Assembly: GCF_030867095.1 (NCBI RefSeq) | Contig: NC_081824.1 | Coordinates: 169,640,933 to 169,704,932 of the forward strand | DNA from: Alligator mississippiensis | Taxonomy: Eukaryota > Chordata > Crocodylia > Alligatoridae | Direction: 5' to 3' | Length of the DNA: 64,000 nt | Part shown: positions 52,463 to 64,000 of the stretch, piece by piece | Numbering within the stretch: the stretch's first letter is position 1 | Layout: every line of letters begins with the position of its first letter | Made by a program: the position numbers and the translations under genes | Notes under the pieces: model-generated | Told to the model about the DNA's origin: nothing | The model's database searches: none | Seen by the model: only the letters and a program-made list of their open reading frames with translations

Positions 52463-53014
52463 GCAAAAAGTAAGTGGCAGAAATACAATGTTGTTTCACT
52501 CCTGCTCTGTGACAGGCCCTACCTTCCCCCAGACCTAAAATAGCCCCAGGAGATGCTTATGTTTATTTATTTGTATTAACAATTGAACCATCTACAGTTG
52601 TTAAAGTCTTGTTTAAACTGGATTTCTAGGTCCCCGCTAGTGAGTTTATTTCCCCTTGGCTGGTTGGTTAGTAACCTGCTGGCTATTGAAATGGTTCCAG
52701 CACCTCTTGTATTTTCCTGAGAAGGACTGATTAAAGTGTACCTCCTTTCATAAGGACAGAAGTGAAAAAGGCAGTGCTCTTCCTCTCTGTCATCAATATG
52801 CAGAGTACGTCTGCTGCCGATCTCCCCTCCTGGCTCATTCCTTCCCTCTGTTAAGCATGCTGTCACTTTGTCAGCAGCGCCTTGCTTCCCTGTGCTATTT
52901 GTAGCTGCTGATGTGGGGGTGCTTTCTCTTGGAGATGGGGAAACACCTGTCATGACACTCAACCTGTCTCCCCCAGGCTAGGGCAGGGCTAGGGCTGCTG
53001 CCAACTGTGTAGCG

Positions 53015-53205
53015 CAGGGGTGGACAATTATTTCAGGCAGAGGGCCACTTACTGAGTTTTGGCAAGCCATTGAGGGCCACATGACAGGTAGGCAGGGGCA
53101 GATAAATACTAATTTTCTCAATTTTTTAGGGGCCCTGTGGGCCGGATAGAATGGCCTGGTGGGCCGCATCCAGCCTGCACGTGGGATGCATTTTGCCCAC
53201 CTCTG
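53015..53205. mobile_element. hAT MITE, copy A, with perfect target-site duplication
   Basis: A 191-bp element begins CAGGGGTGGACAATT and ends AATTGCC-like sequence as TTTTGCCCACCTCTG. It is flanked by identical 8-bp GTGTAGCG at 53007-53014 and 53206-53213. Confidence 0.95.
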
Positions 53206-53213
53206 GTGTAGCG

Positions 53214-54612
53214 CACTGTCTGCTGAGGGAGCTCCAAAGATATGTGGTATATGGGTGCTCCTGGCTACCCCTTGGCTCTGTTCCCACTGAGGGCAGTTCA
53301 GCTTGCCCTTCTCCCCACTGGGCCCAGTCAACACCAGGTGTGCTTGTGTGACTAGATTCTGGGTCTGCTAACTGGGTTGCAGGAGGGTATACCATGGCAG
53401 CCTGGGGGGCTCCCTGGTCCAGAGGACACAAGCTGCAGGAGAGCATTTTACAAGATTAGTTTTATAACCTAACTTTCATGTTAATGGGATGCTAATGATG
53501 CAGGCTTCCTGCTGCTGCCACCTTTGCTCTTGCAGACCCTGTTCCTTGGCATTGTGCCCACAGGCTCATCTTGTAGCAAATGCACCTGGAGAAACCCTGA
53601 GTTGGATTTGGTGCTGACAGGTGCCAGACTGAGCTCTGGAGATAGAAGGCCTGTATGGACAGGGCCCGGTAGTTTCCCACAGTCCTGCCCTAAAAAGGGA
53701 CTCTGTCTAGAGGGGAGCTCTGTCTTAGTGGCCCATTCACTCCCTAGCCTTGGCTCAGGCAAACAGCAAGTAGACCAACAAGTGCTAATTGAGATGGTGG
53801 CTTATGTGCAGCTCCTGATCCCTGCCCTGTAGCTGTCCAGTGCTTGTTATCTGGGCTTTGTTTTGGAACAGGATGATGGGTGAGGGTTATCATTACAAAT
53901 GTTTATGAGGTCCAGTATAGGGTGCTAAGTACCGTCCAAGTTGGCTGCAACAGCAAAACTAGATCTTTCAGGTGTGCTGGGAGGAAAGCCAGCTTCACAA
54001 GCCAGAAGAAGATTTGGGATCTCCCACAAAAGGGTTCTACTTGGGGACAAAGTACAAAGGATTCTAGATGTGCTGAGTTCATACAAATATTGACCAGCTC
54101 CCAGGGCCAAACAAACTAAATATTGACCAAGGGGAAAAATAACACGAGATTATGGTGATGTGTTGTTCAGTGCTCAAGGCAAATCTAATTTTCTTCTGTT
54201 GCCCTCAAAAAAAAAAAACAACAACAAACCAACAGGTGCTGTGTTTGTATCTCCGTTTTGTATCTTGTTGCTGTGGTGGCAACCACTGAATGGCTGAAAC
54301 AGGAGGAAAAATTTTATGAAATATTTTTATGCATGTTGATTGCAAAAGGAGACCAGTAGCATATCTGATTTTTGAAGAACCTCCAGTGGCAAGACCTCCT
54401 CTGTAAAGTGCTTTGAGATGTGACTGATATGCTGTTTTGTAAAAGCTAGGCTATACCACAACCAATGTTGCAAGCAGTGCAGGAAAGGCACCAGAGAAGA
54501 ATAACTCCTTTCCTACCCTCCTCAGCTTCTAGAGAGGGTGGTCATTTGTTGCTGACCTACAGGAGAAACAAGTTATGGTGACACAAAATTATCCCAGCTG
54601 TGTTTGTCAGGG
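53214..54612. other. no gene seen
   Basis: It contains an A12 run with (CAA)n at about 54207-54230 and nothing else recognised. Confidence 0.5.
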
Positions 54613-55196
54613 TGTTGTGGCGATCACACTACAAGGGGAAACCAGAAACACCTAGCCTCCCAGCTCCCAGCCACGCTTATGTGACTAAGCCCAAAGCCTG
54701 GACAAGCTAGGCAGAGATCAGAAGTGGTCTGATTTTTCCCTTACAATTTGTTTTGGGGCTGTGATCCACAACATGATCTAGCTCTGTGTATTGTAACTAT
54801 ACAATCATTCAGGAAGGCACTGAAAGAGGGCTTTATAAAAGCACTAATTTTATCCAAGTTTCAGTAGAGGCACCTACGGTTTCTGTGGGGGTGTGTTCCT
54901 TAGTAGCTTATGTTTAGACACAGTGTTGTGGTGGTGAAACTTTTGGCGCTCAAGTCTGTTCTTGGAGGCCGGTGTGGGAGATCTTATTGGAGAGAGACAG
55001 AGAGACCTTTCTTGAGTAGGCCTTGAGCTTGTGTGCGAATTAGGTGAAGTTGGCAGACTGCATGTGATTCATTCACCTCTTAATAAACTCTCTTGGACGC
55101 ACAGAGTAATATCTAACACTCGCTTCAGATCTGGGGCTGCTGAAAAGAATTAGTGCCAGGTCCTTCAATCGCACTCCTGTCTCTTTCTGTGACACA
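54613..55196 (+). mobile_element. probable solo LTR of an endogenous retrovirus
   Basis: About 584 bp starting TGTTGTGGCGATCACACTAC and ending TTTCTGTGACACA, i.e. TG...CA. It contains a TATA-type box (CTTTATAAAA, 54831-54840) and AATAAA (55082-55087) about 240 bp further on, the spacing of an LTR U3-R. No target duplication is evident and no retroviral gene is present nearby. Confidence 0.5.
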
Positions 55197-57317
55197 TTAC
55201 TCAAAGACAGAGCGGGCAATGCCCTGAGGTGACTTTCATGGGATTAACCTAATCAGATGAAGCCTGCTTGCTTTCAGTTCTGGTGCTGGGCATTGTCAGA
55301 AGTTGTCATTCCCTGGCTGGAGTTTAAAGAAATACTTTCCACAACCTCAGCCCTTTTGGGCTTTCATTCAAGGTAATATATGCCAGCAACCCTAGCTTGC
55401 CTGCTCGTGAGAAAGAGGGTGCTGCTGGGTCCCATGATTAGATTGACAGTAAGCCAGGTGAGGTTGCCCACCTCTGCTGAAGCCATATCCAGACAACCAA
55501 CCCTAAAGTACTAATGGTCACAGGGCAGGTTGGGACCCAGGCTGGGCCACCAGTTTGAAAACCCCTTTGCAACCCACAAATTCCCTTGCTATAGACTATA
55601 CTTGCCCCTGGGGCATTGCACCCAGCTCTGTACCCTCCTCTTGCTGCTGCCACGGCAGTCACAGCAACTCGGCAAGGCCCTAAGTCCTCCATGTTTTAGC
55701 TAAAGCTGTTCTGTGTTTTTATTTTAGGTAGTGGTCACTGCTTAATGGAGGGCCAACTACTGGACATTGGGAATCTGGGTTAGGTGTCCAACTGGAGTCC
55801 TTACAAAGACTCCCCAGCCACCCCTAACTCATGAACTGTCAGATACAAACTGGACAAGTGGCAACAGGAGGCCAGGGGTCTGCTTGGATAGAAGCAGTTG
55901 CACGATTAGGATGTTCCTGTGCACACGGCACTTTAAGCACATGGAAGCTTTCATCTGACTTTGTTTTCATGCACTTTGCTGGGTGCCTGTCTCCAGGCGG
56001 TCACTGATGGCTGTTCTGTGATTTGGCACTAATGGATTTGAAGCCTTGAGTTGCTATTAAAGAGAAATTAATTCCTGTTCTTGGAAGTGCCAGTGAGTCT
56101 CACAAAAAGTCTGCAAATGAATTAGATGGTGTTTATGAAGTACTTAAGATTAGGAGTGATATGGGCTGAAGCAGTTATGAGCCATTTGGGGATGCAGTGA
56201 CATAGAGGCTTCTGGGCCCTGAAGCACAGACTTCTTATAATATTTGCCCAAATGTGTCTCTTTGCCTCACACTTTGACTCAGCTAAGGATGCTGGGAACA
56301 TTGACATTTGCTTCCTGAAACTGTGGCACAAAAAGCAGTTTTGTGGCTGCCTTGTTTGAAGTGTTGTGGAATCCATGACAGATTGTTACCATGGATTTGT
56401 GCTTCCTGGCCTGGTGTGCCGCAGAGTGCCCTGGAGGACGTACAGAGCCTGACTGTCAAAGGTGCTGAGCACACAGAGCTGACTGGGAGCAACTGGTGCA
56501 CAGCACCTCTTTTGTTCAGGCCCCTGTTGCATTGGGCAGATGGCATCTTAAATTAGAGTGTGCTAATTGTTAGTCTTGCTGATGCACGAGGCCTTGAATC
56601 TGGTTGGTTTGTTTTTGGTGGTTTCTGCTTTTTCTTAGGTTCTTTCTCTCTCTGCTCACTCCTACAAAAAGGTTTTAACTTGATCCAGTTCCCATCACTC
56701 GGGTGCATCTTTCTAGATGGAAGAAAGTGTTGATAAATAGGCTACATGGCAGGCCCTGTGAACTGTCTGGCAAATGGCCCTGGATTCTTCATCTCTCTGA
56801 TGGAGCAGATGGGAGATTCCCTGGGAGCTTAATTTAGGTGAAAAAGGAGGTTTTCAAATAACTTTGTGGCAGGAGTATTACAGTCCACACAGCAGCCCCC
56901 TCTCTGGTTGATTGTGTCCCTGCAGATGTTTGATATACCACAGGGTTTTCTACTGAAGTATTGTATAGTTACAGCAGTGGGGTAGTTTCAGATTGACATT
57001 ATTTTAGCAGAAGCAGCCAGATAATCAGCAGTGAATTAGTTAATTGTGCTAGTTTCTGGAGGGCCATCACTAGGTTTCAAAATTAACATCTCACTGAGAT
57101 GAACAGGATGGGAGTCACCCTAACCAACAGCTTGGAGAGGATATCTGCAGGCTTAGACAGGCACCACTGCTTCAGTTACTTTTCAAGGCTTTCTTTAAAA
57201 TGAAAGCTCTCTGATGGAGCTGAAGGGTGTATTTTATTGCATATGCAATCACTGTCTAGCCTTGACTTTGGGTACCAGTCTTGGAGATGGAGAATTTGGG
57301 ATTTAATATAAGAAAAG
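55197..57317. other. no gene seen
   Basis: Single-copy-looking AT-richer sequence without a recognised element. Confidence 0.5.
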
Positions 57318-57444
57318 AAACTGAAGATGGAAAAGCTTATTTGAAAAAGGATGCATCTATGCATGGCGGTGTGGCTTTTAAACTGAAGATGGAAAAGCTT
57401 ATTTGAAGAAGGATGCATCTTCTATGCATGGCGATGTGGCTTTT
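57318..57444. repeat. tandem duplication, about 62 bp x 2
   Basis: Copy 1 (57318-57379) and copy 2 (57380-57444) both start AAACTGAAGATGGAAAAGCT and end GTGGCTTTT. Copy 2 has an extra TCT and few substitutions. Confidence 0.95.
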
Positions 57445-58167
57445 TTTTGCATTGCCTCACCATCTAAGATGGTGTAATAGGTGGGATTTCTGGGTAAACT
57501 TTCATTGCCTCACTTCCTGTCTGTGACCTCCCTTTGAGGCAAGTCAATCATCAGCAGGGTGTGCTCGGTGCTGAAAGTGCGGTATTTCCCTGTGTGTAAG
57601 CTTTTCACTGAATTGGTGGAGGTTGTTTGTTTGGTTTTTTTTTTTAAACATTCGGTCTGTCTGATCTAAGGGTTAAGCAATACACTTCCTTCATCTGGGA
57701 GTGACTGACTGTATTTGCTCTGAGGAGGGGTTGAACTGGATTCGTTTGTGGTGGAGCAAGGTACTTTGACTTTTTTTTCCCTGTTGGCATCACTCTGCTT
57801 AGATTATTTATGGAAATCCAAGGCTTAAAATCACTCTCATAAGTAAACATGTAAATACCTAACCCTTGTGACTGGGGCAAAGGGTACCCTCAATCACAGG
57901 TCTCTACAGACAAGCAGTCTGAATCAATAGCTCTTGAGGAGTTATGACTTCCCCTGGGTTATTTGACATTGAGCCTTCTTGATTGAATTAAAAGTGTGTC
58001 TGCTGTGACCTTCCTAGGGTGAGACACTATCATCAAGCACCATTGGAAAAAGCTTCTGGGTGGGATTAGCTAACTCAATTTAAGAATACACCCCACCTCC
58101 TCCAGCACACACAGGTAGACAGTTGAGAACTGCCCTAAAAAGCAAGCCTCAGCAGAGGCCTTGTTGA
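57445..58167. other. no gene seen
   Basis: T-rich runs at about 57637-57646 only. Confidence 0.5.
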
Positions 58168-58175
58168 GACTAGGA

Positions 58176-58349
58176 CGGGGTGGGCAATTATTTTGGGCAG
58201 AGGGCCGCTTACTGAGTTTTGGCAAGCCATTGAGGACTGCATGACAGGCAGATTAATATTAACTTTCTAAATTTTTAGGGGCCCCATGGGCCAGATAGAA
58301 TGGCCTGGCAGGCTGCATCCGGCCCTGGGCCACATTTTGCCCAGCCCTG
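58176..58349. mobile_element. hAT MITE, copy B, same family as 53015-53205
   Basis: It shares CTTACTGAGTTTTGGCAAGC and GATAGAATGGCCTGG with copy A. Flanking 8-bp repeats are GACTAGGA (58168-58175) and GACTAGAA (58350-58357), 7 of 8. Confidence 0.92.
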
Positions 58350-58552
58350 GACTAGAATGTGATGTTCAAGGCTAACATACCTCTGCTCGCTGGGGCTGGG
58401 TCTATATGTAGCTTGGCTAAGGGTATGATTTTTATTAATATACAGTGACTAGTGCAATCCCCACAATGGATGCAGTTACATCTATATAAAGGGGCATTGT
58501 ATGAGTGTAGCTTTATCTTCTTCCATGAGGGACTGGCTGTACGGGTCTAAAG

Positions 58553-58746
58553 CGGTAGCACTCAATCTTCTGGCCCTGTGGACTGGATGACTGGCATGGA
58601 GCTGGTCTGCAGGCCGCAGCAGCTTTGGAAATCATGTCCCTGCTCCCCCACTACCAAACTTCCAGACCAGTGAAAAGGCCCACAAACTGAATGACACAGC
58701 CCCAGGGGCTGGATTCAGCTCATGAACCAGAGGCTTAGCACCACTG
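58553..58746. mobile_element. hAT-type MITE
   Basis: CGGTAGCACTCAATCTTCTGG (first 20: CGGTAGCACTCAATCTTCTG) and the reverse complement of the 3' end, CAGTGGTGCTAAGCCTCTGG, form imperfect inverted repeats. Flanks GTCTAAAG (58545-58552) and GTTTAAAT (58747-58754) match 6 of 8. Confidence 0.75.
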
Positions 58747-59109
58747 GTTTAAATCATTCTTGTAGCAGTATAACCATGCCCATGCTAAAGGGGTTATATC
58801 ATTCTTGCAATAAAACAGTGCAACTTCTCTGTGTGGACAAGGCCTAACAAACCCACAGGACATTGCTTTACCATGGTGGAGCTGAGGCTTCACCCCTCCC
58901 TCCACCTCATCTACCAGCATCCTGCCTTCAGTCCTAGAGCACTAGCATGCTCCAGGGCTTTGGGAAGTCTCTGAAACATTAGTGCCCACGTGAAGCGGAA
59001 CAGGTGGTCTGGCAAGGGGAGGCAGAGACTTGCCCAAGGGAGACTGTTTCTAGAGGCCAGCTTGGCTACCTGTCTTTGAAGAACAGTGTTTTTTTTAATT
59101 AGAGGAAAG

Positions 59110-59335
59110 ATGGATTAGGGGTTCAGGCACTGGTCTGAGAGTCAGGATGCCTAGGATCTATTCCAGCTTCTGCTACAGACTTGCCACGTGACCTCAGGCA
59201 AGGTAAGGCTTGCCTCTTATGCCTCAGTTTCCCTGTCTGTAAACTGAAGCTGATGATGCGCGTACCTTCAGAGGGGAACGCTGAATGCGCTGATGTTTGC
59301 AAAGTGCTTTGGGATCCCCCACATCCACCCAAAAT
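59110..59335 (+). repeat. MIR-type SINE, nearly full length
   Basis: It holds a tRNA-like head, GAGAGTCAGGATGCCTAGGA, CCACGTGACCTCAGGCAAGG, TATGCCTCAGTTTCCCTGTC and the 3' end GCAAAGTGCTTTGGGATCCC. Confidence 0.85.
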
Positions 59336-59611
59336 GGGCACAGTGATGGCTCTCAAGCAATGCTGGTGCAGCTCTTCTGAGCAGTTGGGACTCGGGGAAA
59401 CAGTCACAGCAGAAACCAGTCGGCTCCAGGCCTTTTGTACCCCTCCCCTTCCCTGTCCCCCCCTACCCCACTCCCCCAGCTGCTGTTTGGAGGGGACAGT
59501 GACACGAAAAGCAGCTCCTTGCACCTCCAACGCCTGCCTGCTTCTTGGCATAGGGGACCCACGGAGGACCCTGGAACAGCACATCCAAAGGTGGGGGCAA
59601 CACCGCACCTA

Positions 59612-59732
59612 GAGGCCCCCGGGCGAACCTTTTAGTATTGGGCCCCCGTTGGCCAGAGATCATGATAGTAAAAACCATTATTTTCACCATGTTCAGGCCG
59701 CCTGGTTCGCCCATGCCTGCGACCGGCCCTGG
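59612..59732 (-). repeat. interspersed repeat fragment
   Basis: On the minus strand it starts CAGGGCCGGTCGCAGGCATG, the form of a reptilian DNA-transposon or retroposon terminus, and ends near AGGTTCGCCCGGGGGCCTC. Family not named. Confidence 0.45.
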
Positions 59733-59739
59733 GTAAGGG

Positions 59740-60650
59740 AGACGGGCGGGAATCAGCAAGAGGACCAGGTGAGGCTGCACAGGGCAGGGGCAAGGAAGAC
59801 AAGACTGCGGCTTGTCAGAGCTGCCAGGAGGCGCCGCGGCCAGAACGGCATGTCGCGGCTCCTGCTGCCTGTGTAGTGAGCGCCCAGGACAGAGCAGGCT
59901 GTATTGAGCGCGGAAAGCAGCTCTGCTGCCTGCCAGGCGGGCCAGGAGCCTTGCCTAGGCTAAGGCCAGCCTTCCCCGCCCGGCTCCAGAGGGCGGGGGC
60001 ACGCAGTCGTGCGAGGCGCTGGGCGGCGGGGACGCGGCGCGGGGTGCTGGAGGCCATACAAAAAAGGCGGGCTGAGCTGTGGGCGGGTAGGCAGGCCGGC
60101 CCCTCCCCGCGGCGGGGGCTGCAGCCCGCGGTGGCGGGCGCGGGAAGGGCGAGCAGCGGCGTGGAGCAGGTGGGTGCTGCGAGCGGGGGCTCCCGCGCGG
60201 CCACGTGCTGGCGGCGGGGGGCACCCCCTCCGGCGGAGGGTGGGCAGCGGCGTGAATACTTGTGCGCTGGGGCTGCCCAGGGGAGCTGGATGCTGGCAGC
60301 GAGGGGGCGCATGCTGGGCAGAGGCAGCACGTGGAGGGGGGCGGCAGCACGTGGAGGGGGGAAGGCAAAGCAGGAGGAAGGGGCCTGATGCCCAAGTGCT
60401 CCGGGCATGGTGGCTTGTGGCAGGGCTTCCCCCCCCCCTCCCCCCTCCCCGGCGCCTGGCTCCGCAGCAGATGTGCCCGAGGCCGGAGGGCACCTGGCTA
60501 GAGGGAGCCCCGCGGCTTGGAAAGGGGCTGCTGGGTGGGGCAGGCGCCAGGGCAGTGGGGCACTGGAACAGGATGCTGACTCCAGCGGGGCAGCCGAGGC
60601 CCCCCTAACCAGGCCGTAAAGAGGTGGGCAGTTGGCTGGTGCTGCAAGGA
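59740..60650. promoter_or_regulatory. CpG island, probable promoter of an unidentified gene
   Basis: The stretch is very GC-rich with dense CpG (for example GGCGCCGCGGCCAGAACGGC near 59830 and GCGCGGGAAGGGCGAGCAGC near 60137), in sharp contrast with the CpG-poor rest of the window. It has several GGCGGG boxes and three CACGTG E-boxes. Open frames on both strands here are due to GC bias. Direction and gene are not known. Confidence 0.75.
60202..60353. promoter_or_regulatory. three CACGTG E-boxes in the CpG island
   Basis: CACGTG occurs at 60202-60207, 60328-60333 and 60348-60353. The last two lie in a 20-bp tandem repeat (GGCAGCACGTGGAGGGGG). Confidence 0.7.
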
Positions 60651-61789
60651 GGGGATGATGAGCCCCGGGGAGGTCCTCAGCCACTTTTTGTGTAGCTGAG
60701 GACACTAGATGTTGTTTTTAGTGTGGCGGAGAGCAGGCAGCTCCTGGCACCGAGGCCTTTGATATGAGATGCTGGCGGTGCCTGCCTCTAATGCTTTTGC
60801 TGGTGCTCCCCCAGGTGCGTAGGTAACCAGAGAGCGGCAATCGATCAAAAGCTTCCAGAACGGTCCCGCTGCCTTCCTGAGATCCTGTTTCAGCCCTCGC
60901 AGCACAGGTTTCTGGTGCCAGGGGAGGAACTGGACACAGGGTGGAAGGGCTGTTCTCACTTAGTGCTTCGGGACAGGGCAGGGTGGTGGAACCTGTTTCC
61001 AGGACCAGGTGAGGTGTTGAACCCTTCCCAGGTTCTTGCCCATCTGGAGTGGTTGTTAAAGGGTTATTCAGCAGCAAAGCGCAATGGCAGAGGCTGTCCC
61101 ACCTCGGTAGGAATTTCTGTGTGCTTGGTACAGCCTGGCCCAGATGCAGGGCTTCCCTGGGCACTTGCTCAGGGATTCTGCTGTGCTAGGGGCGCAGGGA
61201 TCCAGTGTTGGCAATGTGGGAGGGAAATTGGAGTTGTGCACCTTGCTTCTGTTACTCTCCTGCTCCAACTAGCCCCTTCACCCTAACCTTCCCCTCCCTG
61301 CTCCCTTTCCCATACCATCTGCTGCATATGCCACAGCATGAATTCCTATTCTCTCTTGGGTGGATGCATCAGATGCAAGCTCAACACAGCTGGTGGGGAC
61401 AGCAGCAAGCTCCTGCCCAGAGTACCTCTGAGGGGCTCGTTTTCATTGCTCATTTTTATTGCAGAAATCACTGGAGGTTTCTAACTCTAGTGCTATCTGA
61501 ACACACAACCCCTTAGCATGAGTGCAGTGGTGCTTTTCACTTGGGCTGGCTGGCCCAGTCTGAGATTAAGTACTAAGTCTGAGTAAGTGAAATTTATTAG
61601 CTACTGATGCAAGAACTTCGCAGTGCAATGCAAACCAGCTTCTCCAGTGCCACTAGCCCACCTGTGCTTCCTCCATCACCATATGGCTAGAAGGATGAAC
61701 AGGTTCTCCCACAATCCATTGTGAAAGGATTCATAATGCTGCTTTGGCTAACTGTAATGCAAAGTACTTAATCCTGGTTTGCAGCCTGT
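60651..61789. other. no gene seen; possible first intron of the CpG-island gene
   Basis: No recognised exon or repeat. Confidence 0.4.
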
Positions 61790-62118
61790 AAGTATATCAG
61801 GGGAGCTCATCAGGGCCTGGGGGAGCGACTATTCACCAAGACCCCCGGGGGAAGACTTGAAATAATAGGCACAAACTGATTGAAGATCACTTCAGACTAG
61901 ACACAAGGGAAAACTTCCTTACAAGTTGAGTGCTGAGGGTTTGGAACAGGCTCCCCCCAGAGGTAGTACAGTCACCCTGCCTGGCAATCTTCAAAAAGTG
62001 ACTCGAACCCAGCAAGATGGGCATCATTTGACCCCAGCAGTCTTTCCTGCCCAAGTCCAGCCTGGACTCGATCTGTAAGGTTCCTTCCAGACGCTAACAA
62101 CTTTCATAGTTTCATAGG
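61790..62118 (+). mobile_element. CR1 LINE fragment, 3' end
   Basis: AATAATAGGCACAAACTGAT, GGGTTTGGAACAGGCTCCCC and AAGGTTCCTTCCAGACGCTA follow CR1 3'-end order. The reading frame is broken. Confidence 0.8.
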
Positions 62119-62921
62119 ACTGGGATATGACCTCAGCGGTTTTAGCGCTATATGAGCATGAGTACAGGCCTGGGAGGTGATGGCAGCTTGAGTGCTTTTC
62201 GCAGGGTGGAAAGCTCTTATGCTTGGCTAGCTCTTACTTATGCTTGGCTAGCTCACAAGAAGGATCTGAAATGTGGATCTCTCGAGTTACCTCCTCTTGG
62301 AGGGCATGCCCTCAAGAGAGAGGAGGGGGAGAAAGAGGCCTGGAAGGAGTCCATGGTGGCCTGATTATGTGAACTGGTTTCCCAGGCACAGGGAAAAGAG
62401 GAATTTCCTGTGTTTCCTCCCTGCTTTTGCTCCTCTAATGAGAACAGGGATCCTTCCATGGGGAAACAAAGGCAGCGCCTCATTAACTCCTGGCTGGGGG
62501 ATATTGAAGATGAGCCTGGTCATTGTTCTCACTTGAGGATTTGTCCTGGCATGACCTGGCCTTTCTCTTTGCTACATCCCCATGGAAGTCGGAGTACATG
62601 GAACAGGGCACCTTAGCTACAGCCCAGGTTCTTCCACCTTCCCCCATGAGTCCTGCCTGGCTCCATGTCACAGGGTGCATGAGGATGTGTTAGCTATGAC
62701 AGAAAGAGGAGCTTGATTCTTTGAGCAAGGGGGTGGATCGGAAAAAACAGTTCCCGGGCAGGATGGGTTGGCCTGGACCCCGGGCCGTCCACTGCACAGT
62801 CCAGAGGCCAGAGTGGACGGCTTGACTGTTGAAACAGCCCATGAGTTGCCTGCAGATTTTCAATATTCATGTAAGGAAAATGAGGCATTTAGCCTTTGTG
62901 GTTGGAAAGGAAGCTCCTGAT

Positions 62922-62956
62922 TTGATTGATTGATTGATTGATTTTTTTTTTTTTTA
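62922..62956. repeat. (TTGA)n followed by poly-T
   Basis: Five TTGA units then a T14 run. Confidence 0.9.
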
Positions 62957-63241
62957 GTGGTGCAGCAGTGTCGGCCTGGGTGTGTAGGCAACCCATAAAG
63001 GGCTCTGAAGTATGTGTTTCTTGTTTTGTTTTGTTTTTTACCTGGCCCCTTTATCTTGATGGGCACTCAACTTGATATGGCATGTTCCAGTTATGCCAGT
63101 CGGACTAGTGGCCACCTGTGGAACAAGATTCAGATGCACAGCAATTGAGTTAACAGATGCTGAGTTTTAGCTCAGGCTGTTGCATGCTCATTGTGTGGTT
63201 AGCTCAAGCTTAAGGAAGCACTGAAATCCAGCTACTGGGGC

Positions 63242-63267
63242 GGGGGGGTGTGTGTGTGTGTGTGTGT
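63242..63267. repeat. G run and (GT)n microsatellite
   Basis: G7 followed by ten GT units. Confidence 0.9.
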
Positions 63268-64000
63268 TCATGCATTAAAGTGGCAGGAAGTCAGTCTAGG
63301 ACAACACTTGAGTTGTAGGTTGAGTGCACGAGGCAGTGATGGCAAGCCCCCAAAAGCTCCTTGATAAGCCCTTTCATGCTGGCATTAGCTGTCTGGTTGC
63401 CAACTGTTTTGCCAGATAGGGCTGGGGAGTTAGGGCAGTAATCATAATTCTGGTTTGTGAAGATTGTGAATATTCAACATATAACAAATATTCAGAGAAT
63501 ATTCTGCATATTAACTGCTCTCATTTTGATTTAGAGTGACTTTGAAATTCTCCATGAAAGGGGAAGTCCTGGGTAGCTCATCTAACTCTGGGTCAGAGTC
63601 AGAACTGTCAAGAAGCCATTTGGGAGCCAGGGCTCATAGTCACCCGTCAGCCTGCCAAGTTAGCATCAGAACCAGGGCGCCTGGGCTTTCCAGGCACATG
63701 GCTTCTCTCACCCTGCCAGGCTGTTGCCCAACAGCCGGATGGGAATTGCAGGAAAGGAAAGATTTCCATCAGGATGGTGCCTGCTTTCCTCCAGAACTTC
63801 AGGACCAAACAGGCCCTGCGAGCATTTCCGTGTTGATAAATTGGCTTTCTTCAGTGGAAAATCACCCAGCCAGAGAATTTCCAACTGCTTCTAGTTGGAA
63901 CTGAAGGTTACAAAACAAGAAAACTGGAAAGAGTAGAAAGACGGAAGGAGACAAACCTGGAGAATAACAGGCAGTGGGAAAAGAAGAGAATTGGGTTGGA

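Larger units (their letters stand above)
62119..64000. other. no gene seen
   Basis: Besides the two microsatellites listed, 63536-63904 is an open frame on the + strand whose sequence resembles an interspersed repeat rather than an exon. Confidence 0.45.

Noticed and set aside
59815-60705. 296-codon open frame on the minus strand in the CpG island
   Set aside because: Long stop-free frames on both strands are expected in such GC-rich sequence; no domain and no splice pattern.
1-64000. CRISPR arrays, tRNA or rRNA genes
   Set aside because: None seen; tRNA-like boxes belong to SINEs.

Overview
The window is vertebrate nuclear DNA, most likely from a reptile and probably a crocodilian. It holds many degraded copies of CR1-type LINEs that end in the usual sauropsid CR1 3' tail, old MIR-type SINEs, short non-autonomous hAT transposons with 8-bp target duplications, one probable solo LTR, microsatellites and one CpG island. 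The genes have many small exons with GT-AG introns. The crocodilian assignment rests on how the CR1 3' ends look (for example 40238-40690 and 51395-51722) and was not tested by a search.

One gene is well supported. From about 7.26 to 35.88 kb on the + strand lies the 3' part of a beta-spectrin-family gene, read here as 31 coding exons in one continuous frame. They encode about 2,034 residues ending in a natural stop. In order the protein has about three spectrin repeats, a short disordered linker of about 110 residues, a further run of repeats and divergent coiled coil, a very large non-repeat region of about 800 residues that includes one exon of 1,875 bp, a PH domain, and a disordered tail ending in a basic cluster. 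The actin-binding calponin-homology domains and the earlier repeats must lie upstream of the window. The PH domain is clearly of the beta-spectrin kind, but the protein does not look like the well-conserved SPTB, SPTBN1, SPTBN2 or SPTBN4. The best tentative name is therefore SPTBN5 (beta-V, the vertebrate beta-heavy spectrin). A polyadenylation signal lies at 36371-36376.

The first 7.2 kb show no convincing exon and are probably a long intron of the same gene. They hold a MIR-like SINE and two hAT-type elements. The introns carry further repeats, including a hAT element with another repeat nested inside it, and an intronic copy of one exon that now carries a stop codon.

From 36.4 to about 59.6 kb there is no gene I can name. 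The stretch holds CR1 fragments on both strands, two copies of an unnamed 390-bp repeat, a complex microsatellite flanked by an 18-bp inverted repeat, hAT MITEs and a probable solo LTR. Two exon-like open segments at 39.3 and 43.8 kb are only candidates. A CpG island at about 59.7-60.65 kb with three CACGTG boxes is the likely promoter and first exon of another gene, direction unknown. The last 3 kb hold a CR1 fragment and simple repeats.
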